Assembly (NCBI RefSeq): GCF_000317085.1
Contig: NC_019702.1
Coordinates: 2,696,394-2,760,393, forward strand
Direction of reading: 5' to 3'
Source: Synechococcus sp. PCC 7502
Lineage (GTDB): Bacteria > Cyanobacteriota > Cyanobacteriia > Pseudanabaenales > Pseudanabaenaceae
DNA length: 64,000 nucleotides
Part shown: piece after piece, positions 7,059 through 16,280 of the stretch
Layout: each line of letters opens with the position of its first letter
Numbering within the stretch: position 1 is the first letter of the stretch
The notes under the pieces: generated by a model
Seen by the model: only the letters and a program-made list of their open reading frames with translations
Database searches by the model: none
Told to the model about the DNA's origin: nothing
Program-made: the position numbers and the translations under genes

Positions 7059-8941
7059 TCCTGAGCAATTAAGTATTGCCAATGCGTCCAAATAATCACC
7101 ATTGCTAAAGTATCAAGGCAACAGTATTGTTTAAGCAATATTTCCCACTTAGCACGAATAGCTGGATCATGCTTGAAGGGGCTGTAAAGAATTTGCTGGT
7201 AGGCAAGCATAGCTCCACTACCATCTTTGATCACTTGATACTTTTGATCAATTTCAAGTTCGGGTAAAGTTTCGTAGGGATTAAGAATTTTACCCGATTG
7301 ATCTCGTTGCAAGTAATGAGATAACCAAGGCATTTGGTGTAAATAACTATTAGTTTTCCAGATTGCTGGTAAGACAGATTTAAGTGAAGTTCTTCCCTTC
7401 ATCAACGGATGGAAATAATACTTTAAAGTCAAATTATTCATATCAATTAACTTTAGATTTAAGGCTGGGTCTAATGGCAACTCAGAATCAAAAATCAAAC
7501 TTTCTAGCCATAGGGATAGGCGTTGATTGTCATATTGATAGTGGGAAACTTGAGCGTAAATATCTTTAAGCACACTTTTTTCATGGGTTCCCCAAATTAA
7601 AACCGTGCCACAGTTACCGATATGCTCCATTAGTGCTTCGGCAAACTTAAAGTTAGGAAATTCACCACTAATATCAATAAAGCTTGTGTTTATACATTCA
7701 GAAGTGGGGGTACTAATTGTATGACAACTCCATTGAAACGCCAGTTGCTCGTTAGGGCGAATTGTTTGATCATAGGCAATATCTAAGCGACAGGTTTCAA
7801 AATCAATAAAATGTAAAGGATAATTCCAAGTATTAATAGTTTCCGCTAACTGCTCAGAAATCCATTCTTGATTTTTTTTGGTGTGTTTAATTTGAATGAT
7901 TTGTCTGGTTTTAAAGCTGTGATGATCTAAAGTTTCAATAGGAATATCATAGAGACTAGATTTACCTTCAGCAATTAAAGTATTAATTAAAGGATTATTA
8001 TATTCACCGATTTTAGCAACTTGATATAGATCGAGAATATGATCATTTTGAGGATGGCTATGATTCCAACACTCATTAAATCCATTTCTGGTATCTGCAT
8101 TTGAGCTATTAGTTAACTGATCGAGTCTAAATTCACAATTCTTGCAATTCTTATTAATAGGTGTGGGGATTTTATGAAAACCATTAACTATACTTTCTAG
8201 GTAGTTGTTTGTATTTCTGATAACTTTTTCTTTTAATTCTTCGATCTCCCGATTTACATTGATAAATTGTAAAATATGATCTTTTTTTAATTCTTCAATA
8301 TTACCTAAATATTCAATTTTATAATCAGATTTGTTCTTAGATTCATAATCAGAGAAAATAGAGAAATTTGAACCTAAACAACTTAAACATAGTTTATCCT
8401 TGATCGGCAGACATAAATAAGTATTAATCTCAAATTGATTATTTTGATCATTCAAACTAGCTAATAACTCAGATAAAATATAGACTTGGAATGTAATATC
8501 TTCTAAGTATCCTTTCCAAATTGAATTGATTTTGCCATCTTTTTTATTTCGTAACAGAGGTTTATATTTTATATCAATTGCTCTAGGCTTAATATATATT
8601 AAATCAAATTTATGATCTCTTTTAGCTAGAATATCCAATCTAGCCAGCTTATTTTGATGATAAATTAAGGGTTTAAATAGAGTAATATTTTTCTCTTGTA
8701 GCTTAATATTAGTTTCATTAATACCAGAAATAACTCCATCTTCATCTTCAGTATTTACCGAAATTTCTATCCCATTCTTGTAGAGTAGTTGAGCTATTTT
8801 AGTAATAATTAAAGCACTAAAGGAAAAACCATAATTTTCTTCTTGATTTTGAGGGTATCCCAGTTTCTTGTAATATAGTTTGGTGGGGCAGCTTTTAGCA
8901 ATTCTGAAGTCTGACTTAGAAAGATAAATAAGTTTAGACAT
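7013..8941 (-). CDS. DUF2779-type protein: Cas4-like nuclease domain plus DEDD-type exonuclease-like domain
   Basis: A 642-residue protein. The N-terminus has SKSDFRIAKSCPTKLYYKK (Cys18), which resembles the first Fe-S cysteine of Cas4/AddB-type PD-(D/E)XK proteins; CKNCEF (~265) and NECW (~291) would supply the other three cysteines. The nuclease core is suggested by LARLDILAKRD and, before LEDITFQVYIL, the motif LIYIKPR, where the family norm ExK appears to read YIK. The C-terminal half fits DUF2779: IDFETC (~378), LAFQWSCH, YYFHPLMKGRTSLKSVLPAI, KDGSGAMLAY and CLDTLAMV (~610), giving a D-x-E plus late Asp pattern like RNase-H-fold exonucleases. It is very AT-rich and I saw no HIP1 site, unlike its neighbours, which suggests transfer. 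It follows hpt by 19 bp on the same strand. The DUF assignment is from memory. Confidence 0.75.
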   Translation of the reverse strand: MSKLIYLSKSDFRIAKSCPTKLYYKKLGYPQNQEENYGFSFSALIITKIAQLLYKNGIEISVNTEDEDGVISGINETNIKLQEKNITLFKPLIYHQNKLARLDILAKRDHKFDLIYIKPRAIDIKYKPLLRNKKDGKINSIWKGYLEDITFQVYILSELLASLNDQNNQFEINTYLCLPIKDKLCLSCLGSNFSIFSDYESKNKSDYKIEYLGNIEELKKDHILQFINVNREIEELKEKVIRNTNNYLESIVNGFHKIPTPINKNCKNCEFRLDQLTNSSNADTRNGFNECWNHSHPQNDHILDLYQVAKIGEYNNPLINTLIAEGKSSLYDIPIETLDHHSFKTRQIIQIKHTKKNQEWISEQLAETINTWNYPLHFIDFETCRLDIAYDQTIRPNEQLAFQWSCHTISTPTSECINTSFIDISGEFPNFKFAEALMEHIGNCGTVLIWGTHEKSVLKDIYAQVSHYQYDNQRLSLWLESLIFDSELPLDPALNLKLIDMNNLTLKYYFHPLMKGRTSLKSVLPAIWKTNSYLHQMPWLSHYLQRDQSGKILNPYETLPELEIDQKYQVIKDGSGAMLAYQQILYSPFKHDPAIRAKWEILLKQYCCLDTLAMVIIWTHWQYLIAQDYCSNQAIISASDSP

Positions 8942-8960
8942 TCGATAGTTAATTATTAGA

Positions 8961-9887
8961 TTAATTAATAAACTGGATAATATTGGCGAGGGGGAAAATA
9001 ATATATTCTAAATAAAATAGCTTCCAAATAAACTGATAAAATTGCGTGATTTCTTGGCGATCGCTTAAATTAACAATTATACTTCTTTGCCAAAAAACAA
9101 CTACTAAAATCCCATGAGTTACAATCAAAACTAGGTTATTGATATTAATTGAAAAATCAGTAAGCCAGCTAGTTATACTAATTATGGTTATTATAGTATA
9201 TAGGCTTAAGAGTATCTGACGAGATAGATTAAATACGGACAATTGCCCCCACTGAATAGAAAGTGTAGCTATATTAAATTGGCGATCGCCCTCAATGTCT
9301 GGCATATCCTTAAATATAGCAATCACATAGGTAAATATCAGGATAAATATAGTTAGTAGCCAAAGTTTTAGGGGAATGTCTAAGCTGTTATTTAAGCTGT
9401 AATTGAAATGGAGAAATAAACCGATATTCACAACTAGTCCACGCACTGAGAATATACACATGGATGCCCAAAATGGAAACCTTTTTAATCTAATTGGTGG
9501 TTGAGAATATATGGTGCCAATGATTAAGCTCAGGGTCACAGTTAATAATAAAAATTTTCCTCCTGCTAATGCCAAAGCGATCGCCCATAGTAGGCAAGTA
9601 ATAACGATGAGCCATCCCTGTTTAACTGTAAAATCTCCAGCGGCAAGGGGTAATTGGGGCTTATTAATTTTGTCGATCGCTACATCTGTGATTTGATTTA
9701 ACCCCACAATGTAAATATTGGCGCAGATACAGGCGATCGCTGCTGACAACCATATTAAAGCTGAGTTAGCAATGGATGCTCCCGAACTGGCTGCCATTAG
9801 GTACAGAGCCGTAACACTCAGGCTAGTACCAATTATGGTGTGGGGGCGACTAAACTGCCAAAGTGCCGATAACTTATTTTTAAGCAT
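8961..9887 (-). CDS. hpt: Homogentisate phytyltransferase (UbiA family)
   Basis: This enzyme condenses homogentisate with phytyl diphosphate, the committed step of tocopherol synthesis. The 308-residue protein has nine or so membrane helices and the two Asp-rich prenyl-diphosphate/Mg motifs: NQITDVAIDKINKPQLP near residue 65 and KDMPDIEGDRQF near residue 195. The N-terminal FSRPHTIIGTSLSV and the VRGLVVNIGLF segment are typical of the cyanobacterial Slr1736/VTE2 branch rather than chlorophyll synthase or MenA. A divergent MAPEG gene lies upstream, with about 100 bp for promoters, and the DUF2779 gene follows in the same direction. Confidence 0.9.
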   Translation of the reverse strand: MLKNKLSALWQFSRPHTIIGTSLSVTALYLMAASSGASIANSALIWLSAAIACICANIYIVGLNQITDVAIDKINKPQLPLAAGDFTVKQGWLIVITCLLWAIALALAGGKFLLLTVTLSLIIGTIYSQPPIRLKRFPFWASMCIFSVRGLVVNIGLFLHFNYSLNNSLDIPLKLWLLTIFILIFTYVIAIFKDMPDIEGDRQFNIATLSIQWGQLSVFNLSRQILLSLYTIITIISITSWLTDFSININNLVLIVTHGILVVVFWQRSIIVNLSDRQEITQFYQFIWKLFYLEYIIFPLANIIQFIN

Positions 9888-9993
9888 AGTTCGAGATTGT
9901 AGGCTATCTCATTTTAATTTCTGTGAATTGTTATGAAATGTTAAAATGTTTCAGATTTATGTCAGGTTTTTTACATTTGCGGCGATTTTATCT

Positions 9994-10401
9994 ATGAATT
10001 TATCAATTTCTACCTCTCAGTTTCTGCTCTATGGATTGGCGATCTCTGCTGGTTTAGTATATTTTCCCTATATATTTGTTGCCTATGCTCGCCTAACTAA
10101 CGATTTTGACATGAGCGCACCGAGGGCAATGTTTGATCGCCTGCCTGATTATGCCAAACGGGCAACTTGGGCGCACCAAAATTCCTTTGAGTCATTTATG
10201 CTATTTACTGCTGCCACCCTTATGGTTTATACCACTGAACATAGCTCAGAGTACACCAGCCTGTTAGTAATTGGCTTTTTGGGTTCACGATTTCTGTATA
10301 GTGTGGGCTATATTGCCGATGTGCCGATTCTGCGATCGCTCATGTGGTTGGTGAGTATGATTGCCATTGCTAGTTTAATGACTCGCAGTTTTGGCTTTTA
10401 G
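9994..10401 (+). CDS. MAPEG-family membrane protein
   Basis: A small integral-membrane protein of the MAPEG superfamily (microsomal glutathione transferase-like and eicosanoid enzymes). Four hydrophobic segments are visible. The signature region is AYARLTNDFDMSAPRAMFDRLP followed by KRATWAHQNSFESFMLF, which contains the conserved Arg, Asn and Glu pattern around the second helix, and FLGSRFLYSVGYIADVP in the third. The open frame reaches back to 9946, but family members usually begin close to MNLSIS, so I start at ATG 9994. The substrate cannot be told from sequence. It is divergent from hpt. Confidence 0.85.
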   Translation: MNLSISTSQFLLYGLAISAGLVYFPYIFVAYARLTNDFDMSAPRAMFDRLPDYAKRATWAHQNSFESFMLFTAATLMVYTTEHSSEYTSLLVIGFLGSRFLYSVGYIADVPILRSLMWLVSMIAIASLMTRSFGF

Positions 10402-10450
10402 ACGTTTTATATTTACCCTATAGTTATGTAGTCGTGATCAATATTTAACT

Positions 10451-11629
10451 TTGAACGCTGGTATATACAATGAAGATGATCCTGTAACTTGGGCAAACGA
10501 TCGCCTTGATCATTACCTTCATAAATATGCTAAGCGTATGAATGAAAGTGATCTTGGTAAAATTCATAGCCTTCAAGCCAAGCTCAAACATCATATATTT
10601 GTTATTGCCGCCGTGGGTTTAGCATCTTCTGGTAAGACGGCTGTACTTAACGCTATACACGGGCGAAAAAATTGGCGCACCAGTCCGCTCAAAGGCACCA
10701 CTGTTAGCTTAAATTATGCTGATACGGATTTAGACTCACCCAAAGTGCAAATTAAGCTGATCGACACGCCTGGACTACATGAAGTTGAAGGGGAATCAAG
10801 GGCACAAATTGCGATCAATGCTGCTTATGAGGCTGATTTAATTTTATTCATTACTAGTAAAGACCTAACTCGCTATGAACTAGAAATGATCGCCCAATTA
10901 CACCATGCACATAAACCGATTCTCCTAATTTTCAATAAAGCTGATTTGTATCCCCCCAGCGATCGCAAACTAATTCATGAAGCATTGCAAAATCCAGAAT
11001 TACAAGTACTAATTTCACCTGATGAGATCATTTTTACGAGTGCCGAACCCCTTCCCCGCCGTGTTCGTGTTGAATATAACAATGCTAATGCTATTCAAGA
11101 AAGTTGGGAATATCCCCCCCATGATGTCCAAGCTTTAAAACAGAAACTTCTGGACTTACTCAATCAAGATGGGAAAGCTCTCTTAGCAATTAATACCATG
11201 CGATCGCTCCTAGAGATTCATCGCAATTTTGTCCAAGCCCAACTAGATCAATTAGATCAGTTTTTACCCGATCGCACCTTTGCCAGTGGCATATTTGTGA
11301 TCAAAGCGATCTCTGTCCTGTTATTACCTTTCCCGATCCTAGATTTTTTGGGCAGTACCCTAGTTGATAGTATTTTAATCAGTGCTGCTAACATATTTTT
11401 AGACTATGGACACATCCTGCCAAGCCTAAGTTTAAGTGTAATTAACAGCATAGTTTTGGCAAATATTGATAACAGCTACGCCCAAATTGCTTGGATTGCC
11501 ATTTCCACTTCTATGTCCATCCATTGGCTACGGGAGGATTTACCAAAAGCTTATCCACTGAAACAAATAATTAAAAAAGTAAAAGCTAATAGTACTGCCA
11601 ATTCAATTCTGCACAGACTTAAAACTTAA
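10451..11629 (+). CDS. Era-like GTPase with C-terminal membrane domain
   Basis: A 392-residue GTP-binding protein. G1 P-loop is AVGLASSGKTAVLNAI, G3 is LIDTPGLHEV, G4 is FNKADLY; a Thr in KGTTVSL is the likely G2. After residue ~260 come hydrophobic stretches (GIFVIKAISVLLLPFPIL and later helices), as in cyanobacterial DUF697-type GTPases that associate with membranes. The frame opens at a TTG codon because an in-frame stop lies just upstream; the next Met (residue 30) would remove the conserved WANDRLDHYLHKYA stretch, so TTG is the likelier start. Its role is unknown. The 3' end overlaps the convergent pentapeptide-repeat gene by 4 bp. Confidence 0.8.
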   Translation: MNAGIYNEDDPVTWANDRLDHYLHKYAKRMNESDLGKIHSLQAKLKHHIFVIAAVGLASSGKTAVLNAIHGRKNWRTSPLKGTTVSLNYADTDLDSPKVQIKLIDTPGLHEVEGESRAQIAINAAYEADLILFITSKDLTRYELEMIAQLHHAHKPILLIFNKADLYPPSDRKLIHEALQNPELQVLISPDEIIFTSAEPLPRRVRVEYNNANAIQESWEYPPHDVQALKQKLLDLLNQDGKALLAINTMRSLLEIHRNFVQAQLDQLDQFLPDRTFASGIFVIKAISVLLLPFPILDFLGSTLVDSILISAANIFLDYGHILPSLSLSVINSIVLANIDNSYAQIAWIAISTSMSIHWLREDLPKAYPLKQIIKKVKANSTANSILHRLKT

Positions 11630-13461
11630 TTAAATTTACATGGACCTTTCTTGCCATTAGGACAAATTGTATTAGCGTCTGTACGAGGTTCATGGGTTTT
11701 CCAAGTTATTCCGTATAGGTTTGCTCCCGCTAGTTTTGCCCCCAGGAAATTTACCCCAGTTAAATCGGCACCACTAAGTTGGGCATTGGATAGGTCAGCA
11801 TTACTTAAATTAACCCAAACTAGCCTTGTTTCGGTTAGATTTGCCCCTTTTAACATCGCCCCACTCAAATAAAAACCATCTAAGTTTTGCTTACTCAGAT
11901 TTCTACCTGCTCTAGGTTGGTTGACAATTTGCCACATTAATAAATCTTTTTTCTCAAGTTTTGTAGCCAGTTCACCTTCGAGTTCAATCTTACTATCTCT
12001 GAGGTCAGCAGCCCTGAGGTTAGCGCCACTAAGGTTAGCTCCCTTGAGGTTAGCGCCATTAAAAATTGCCCCGTTAAGGTTAGCTTTCTTGAAATTGGTA
12101 TTTTTAAGGGTAGCACCAGAAAAATTAACCCGATCTAATCTAGCATCCTGAAAATTAATTCCCGATAGGTCTTTTTGACTGGCATCTTTGAGCATTCCTG
12201 ATTTTAATCCTGCTTCTGTTACTGCTCTCTGCACAAAGGGAATAGAATAAATTGCAAATAATCCTCCAAGAGTGGCGATCGCTAGGATTGGAATTTTAAA
12301 TTTTTGCCATACTTGATCTTGCAGAGTTTGTAGGAAGCTAATCGTAGTAGATAAATCAAACTTGGGCTTAGGTTCAGGAATCTCATCAAAAGATTCAGTA
12401 AATGTTTCAGGGGGATTATAATTCCATACTGCCGTTGCCTCTGGAAGGTCGTCTTCTAAATCTACAGTGATCTTTTCCCCAGGAGTCCAAACAGTAGCAG
12501 GCTTTGGTTGAGGCTGGCTTTGCACTTTTTGGTTTAAGCTTGTCCAACTAAACTGATCGTTATCACAAATCTCTTCAGCTAATTGATCAAAATGATAATT
12601 AGGTTTCGGTTCCATAGACTGAGGTGGGGATTGAGAGGGAACACCTGTGTCTTGGGATTGATCGTGATATTTATCAAACCAATCTGGCTCAGATGAGTTA
12701 GCACGATTAGTTTTTTTAGGGTGGGCTTTTTTTGGACGTAATACTGGTAAAGGAGGCAGTGGTCCAGATTCATCACTACCAGGGATATATTGATTTTTCT
12801 CAGTCCTCTTTTCGATTTCAGGGGCAATTTTAGATTCAGGCTTAGGCTCAACCTTTGGTGTACCAGAACTTAAGTCATTTCCCTCCGTCTTGATATCTTC
12901 CGATATATCTATACCAGTCAGTTCTGAAATGCGTGCGGCGCTCTCCTCCCATTCTTTCATAAATGCCGTATTCACATCATCACTGGCGGTTTCCCAAGTA
13001 TTACCAATAGCAACATCATCATCACTGGGAATAGAACTTATAGCGCCTAAAGCTTCCCAATCTGGGGGAATGTCATCAATGATGTCAGATACATGGGCGT
13101 TAACCTCGGGAATAACTTCTTGCTCCCAATCTTGAGTCATAGTTGCCTCTGTCGATTCTGAAAAGTCAAAGGTTAATGTTCCTACCTCTGAGCTTACTAC
13201 TTGATTCCAGATTGGTTCAGCATCAGCTAAGTTTGCATCATTAACTTTACCTTGATCTGATGTTGGCACAATTTCGGCTCCATCTAACTTGTCATTGGAT
13301 TCGCCTAATTCGTTAATAGATGCAGATAGGGCAAAATCTTGATTATCCTGAAGTCCGTGAGTTTGAGGATGATTGCTTTGCTCTGCTATGGCGACTTTAA
13401 GCTCTTCATCACTGAGAGCAACTAGCTTTTCCCAATCGGAATTGTCTTCAAAATCATTCAT
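11626..13461 (-). CDS. Acidic single-pass membrane protein with pentapeptide repeats
   Basis: A 611-residue protein in three parts. Residues 1 to ~370 are low-complexity and strongly acidic, rich in Trp-Glu and Asp-Glu motifs (SDWEKLVALSDEELKVAI at the start, then repeats such as QDWEQEV and PDWEAL). A single membrane helix follows (ILAIATLGGLFAIYSIPFV, ~395). Residues ~430-600 are pentapeptide repeats of the A(D/N)LxG type, in two blocks separated by ATKLEKKDLLMWQIVNQPRA, and a CPNGKKGPC tail with two Cys closes the protein. Pentapeptide repeats form a right-handed beta helix; function cannot be deduced. The topology predicts an acidic domain on one side of the membrane and the helix on the other. 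Confidence 0.8.
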   Translation of the reverse strand: MNDFEDNSDWEKLVALSDEELKVAIAEQSNHPQTHGLQDNQDFALSASINELGESNDKLDGAEIVPTSDQGKVNDANLADAEPIWNQVVSSEVGTLTFDFSESTEATMTQDWEQEVIPEVNAHVSDIIDDIPPDWEALGAISSIPSDDDVAIGNTWETASDDVNTAFMKEWEESAARISELTGIDISEDIKTEGNDLSSGTPKVEPKPESKIAPEIEKRTEKNQYIPGSDESGPLPPLPVLRPKKAHPKKTNRANSSEPDWFDKYHDQSQDTGVPSQSPPQSMEPKPNYHFDQLAEEICDNDQFSWTSLNQKVQSQPQPKPATVWTPGEKITVDLEDDLPEATAVWNYNPPETFTESFDEIPEPKPKFDLSTTISFLQTLQDQVWQKFKIPILAIATLGGLFAIYSIPFVQRAVTEAGLKSGMLKDASQKDLSGINFQDARLDRVNFSGATLKNTNFKKANLNGAIFNGANLKGANLSGANLRAADLRDSKIELEGELATKLEKKDLLMWQIVNQPRAGRNLSKQNLDGFYLSGAMLKGANLTETRLVWVNLSNADLSNAQLSGADLTGVNFLGAKLAGANLYGITWKTHEPRTDANTICPNGKKGPCKFN

Positions 13462-13798
13462 TTGCTTACTAACTGACTTAATAGGTTTGTACTAATCGAC
13501 AAAGATATTATAAGCATTGCTACTGTTAATATAACAGGTGTATATATCTACTGTGAATCCTTAGTGAGTTAATTAGACTCTTGGTTATTATTAGGCAATC
13601 AATACCCCAAGATAAACATCACACATGATCAATAGGATTCACGGTACCCATTAGCAGCAATCACCGATAAGCAAAAACGATCACAATAATAAATTTCTTT
13701 CAGCATCTATACTCCATACAAGCCCTTCTAACCTTTGAGCATAGGTATAAACCCTTTACCTGAACTGGTTGGCTTCCAATTGATAGTCTGAATTAAAT
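13462..13798. other. Gap without recognisable gene before the IS block
   Basis: These 337 bp upstream of the pentapeptide-repeat gene contain no supported reading frame, RNA gene or repeat that I can see. They should hold that gene's promoter. The right edge is the left inverted repeat of IS982 copy 2. Confidence 0.5.
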
Positions 13799-14560
13799 AA
13801 CCCAAGTTGCTACCTAATAGCTGAGGGAAAGAAATCTGCTACAAAGGAAAAGATGCAAGTAGCAGCAAGAAAAATGAATGATGAAATTATAGCGATTTAT
13901 TGCTTATGCGATGACATTCTAAGAGCAATGAATCATCGTGGTGATCGACAACAAGAAATGAGTGATGGCGAAGTAATGACCACCGCTATAGTTGCCACTA
14001 TGTATTTTTGTAGAAATTACGAGAGGGCAAGAAAATATTTATCAGAACTACAATACATCCCCAAAATGCTTAGCCGAAGTCGCTTCAACCGCAGACTATA
14101 TCGAGTTGAGCAAATGCTGTTGATATTGTTTGAAGCGTTGGGGCAAACATGGAAACAACTAAACACGGAATGGGTTTACAGCATTGATAGTTTTCCCATA
14201 CCTGTCTGTGCCAATATCCGCATTCCAAGGTCAAAAATCTATGATGGCAAACAAGAGTATCGAGGCTATCAAGCCAGCAAGAGAAGATACTTTTATGGTA
14301 TTAAAATTCATCTGATGGTGACGGAGTCAGGAGAGCCTGTGGAATTTTTTCTAACTAATGGTTCATTTGCTGATGTTAAGGGCTTGAGAGTATTTCCATT
14401 TGATTTACCTGAAGGCTCTGTGGTCTATGCAGATAGAGCTTACAACGATTATGAGATTGAGGATTTGTTGCTTGAAGCCGAAAATATCCAGCTCTCAGCT
14501 ATGCGAAAAAGCAACTCAACTCGACCTCTTGCTGGTTATGTTCAGTTTCTTCAACACCAT
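13799..14560 (+). mobile_element. IS982-family element, copy 2, right end lost
   Basis: This is identical to copy 1 (offset 12,684) from the left inverted repeat to base 14560, apart from two substitutions I could see near 14454 and 14513. It then stops abruptly; the next base belongs to an ABC exporter gene. The last ~147 bp of the IS, including the right inverted repeat, are missing. The near identity to copy 1 implies recent duplication followed by a deletion that ended inside the IS. Confidence 0.88.
13853..14560 (+). pseudogene. IS982 transposase, C-terminally truncated
   Basis: It has the same start as copy 1 and about 236 residues of transposase before the junction. The two substitutions change one Val to Ile and one Ser to Asn. 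At the junction the frame runs into a few ABC-derived codons (SWRERS) and stops at 14581. The missing C-terminus includes the last helix of the catalytic domain, so the protein is unlikely to be active. Confidence 0.85.
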
Positions 14561-14900
14561 AGTTGGCGAGAGAGGAGTTAGAATGTCGGGAGGACAAAGA
14601 CAAAGACTAGGAATTGCTAGGGCTTTATTAGTGGAGCCAGATGTTTTGATCTTTGATGAGGCAACGTCAAGTTTAGATTATGAATCCGAACGAGCAATTC
14701 AGCTAGCAATGAGCCAATTACAAGGGACAAGAACCATGATTATTATTGCCCATCGCCTGAGTACAGTGCGGGAGGCTGATAAAATTGTGGTACTAGATCA
14801 GGGCAAAATTGCAGAAGTGGGAAGCCATCAGGCACTTCTAGCCCAAAATGGTATTTATCACCGCCTGCACTCTCTTCAGGAATCCCCAAGTTTTATCTAA
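14561..14900 (+). pseudogene. ABC exporter nucleotide-binding domain, C-terminal remnant
   Basis: From the IS junction the frame reads [20 protein letters not shown] (ABC signature), [12 protein letters not shown] (Walker B), [11 protein letters not shown] (H-loop) and a normal C-terminus ending at TAA 14900. This is the last ~112 residues of a fused membrane-NBD exporter; the membrane domains and Walker A are gone. It is not the 3' end of the exporter at 57299-59077, whose corresponding sequence differs. Loss of the 5' part together with the IS982 right end points to one deletion event. Confidence 0.88.
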
Positions 14901-15139
14901 ATCTTTTAGAGCCTACTTAAGAACCCATTTAATAAAGCATATAGAGCCTGTTTCATATCTATTATGAGCAAGATTTATGATGCTTAGAAAATGCTAAATC
15001 CATACTCAAGTAGCCTAACAGATAAAGAATGGGAAATTATAGAACCATTGCTCCCAAAGAAAAAGCAAACTAGACCGCCAACTTGGACAAAAAGACAAAT
15101 TTTAGACGGCATACTCTACCAACTCAAAAACGGTTGTAA

Positions 15140-16280
15140 TACCAAATCGTTAAATACGAGCTACAGATAAAGCCTCTAAAATATAATCCCACCCAACAAT
15201 CGAAGCAATTACCTCTTGAGTCATAACTTCTAACCTTTCCCGCATTAATGCACGCAACTGGTCAAGATCTTTTGGCAGTTTCCACCTCAACCCTAATTTG
15301 AAATGCTGCCACACTCTTTCAATGGGATTAGTCTCAGGTGCATGGGCAGGCTGAAATAGCAAAATAATATTTTTAGGAATCTTTAACCGTTTTGCTCTGT
15401 GTGCTCCTGCTTGATCCACTTGCATAACGATGATGTCACCTTGAAAATATGCGCTTACTAAGTTCAGAAATACTTGGAAGCATTCACTATTAAGGTGAGT
15501 AAATTCATAGAAAAAGCTTTCCCCTGTTGATGGTTCTACAATTCGATAGAGGTAAGTTGCCTTAAACTGCCACTGAACTTTACCTTTGGGTTTGACTCCT
15601 CTTGCTGTGATCTTCCTTCCACTAATTGTCTTTAACCCAATTCGTGTTTCATCTTGACAAAAGAATCTCACTTTGCCATTTAGTCCGATTATATTAATGC
15701 CGAACCAGGCAATCATGCTTATAATACTGGCAAGGTTTTTTATATGCTTCTACTTGCTCTTCTGACTTTCCTGCACTGACTGGACGTGTCACTTTCGGTC
15801 TGGCTTTCAGCCGATATCGGACTAGATGATGCACAGTTTTATAGTTTGATTTGATTCCTAATTGGTTCTCTAACCATTGGCAGATCTGCCCATAACTTTC
15901 AAAGCCTTCTGCTTCTTCCAGCTTTTTTATCAATGCTTTCTGCGCCCATTGTGGAATACTCTGTTTTCGCCCTGTTCTAGGTTTAGTCCTAATAGTCCTA
16001 CTATTCCCCCTTTGCGATAATTCCCTAACCAATCTTGCAATGTAACTCGATGCCGTCCCAGTATTGTCGATGCTGTCTGGATTGTGCTTGCTTGTTTTGT
16101 TTTTAACAGATACAGCATCTGAATTCTTTCTTTATCTGATGCGGTCTTTTGCACTCTCAGCATATGTTTTAGCTCTTCTTCACTTTCTTTGATCTCTAAT
16201 TTGTATACTCCTGCCATTTTTTTCTTTGAACTCGGTTTATATATTTATACCATCTGTAGCCTATACTCTTCGATTTGGTA
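15140..16280 (-). mobile_element. IS630-family element inserted in the IS5 copy
   Basis: The 1,141-bp element has terminal TACCAAATCG and its inverse CGATTTGGTA. Comparison with the intact IS5 sequence (GGTTGTAATTGG) shows TAA duplicated on both sides, consistent with the TA-specific insertion of IS630/Tc1-type elements. The transposase is on the minus strand. Confidence 0.9.
15150..16217 (-). pseudogene. IS630-family transposase in three frames
   Basis: The N-terminal frame (16217 leftwards) has helix-turn-helix sequence LLKTKQASTIQTASTILGR and DWLGNYRKGG. A second frame continues with KPRTGRKQSIPQWAQKALIKK, and a third with CQDETRIGLKTISGRK, VMQVDQAGAHRAK and QPAHAPETNPIERVWQHFK, which supply the D-D-E residues of IS630. 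The first change needs a shift near 15985; the second lies at a run of six A near 15736-15741 and could be programmed. Two shifts are more than one programmed event explains, so I treat it as degraded. Confidence 0.8.

Noticed and set aside
11996-12160. Short tandem-like repeats
   Set aside because: They are the DNA of the pentapeptide-repeat domain, not a separate repeat array.
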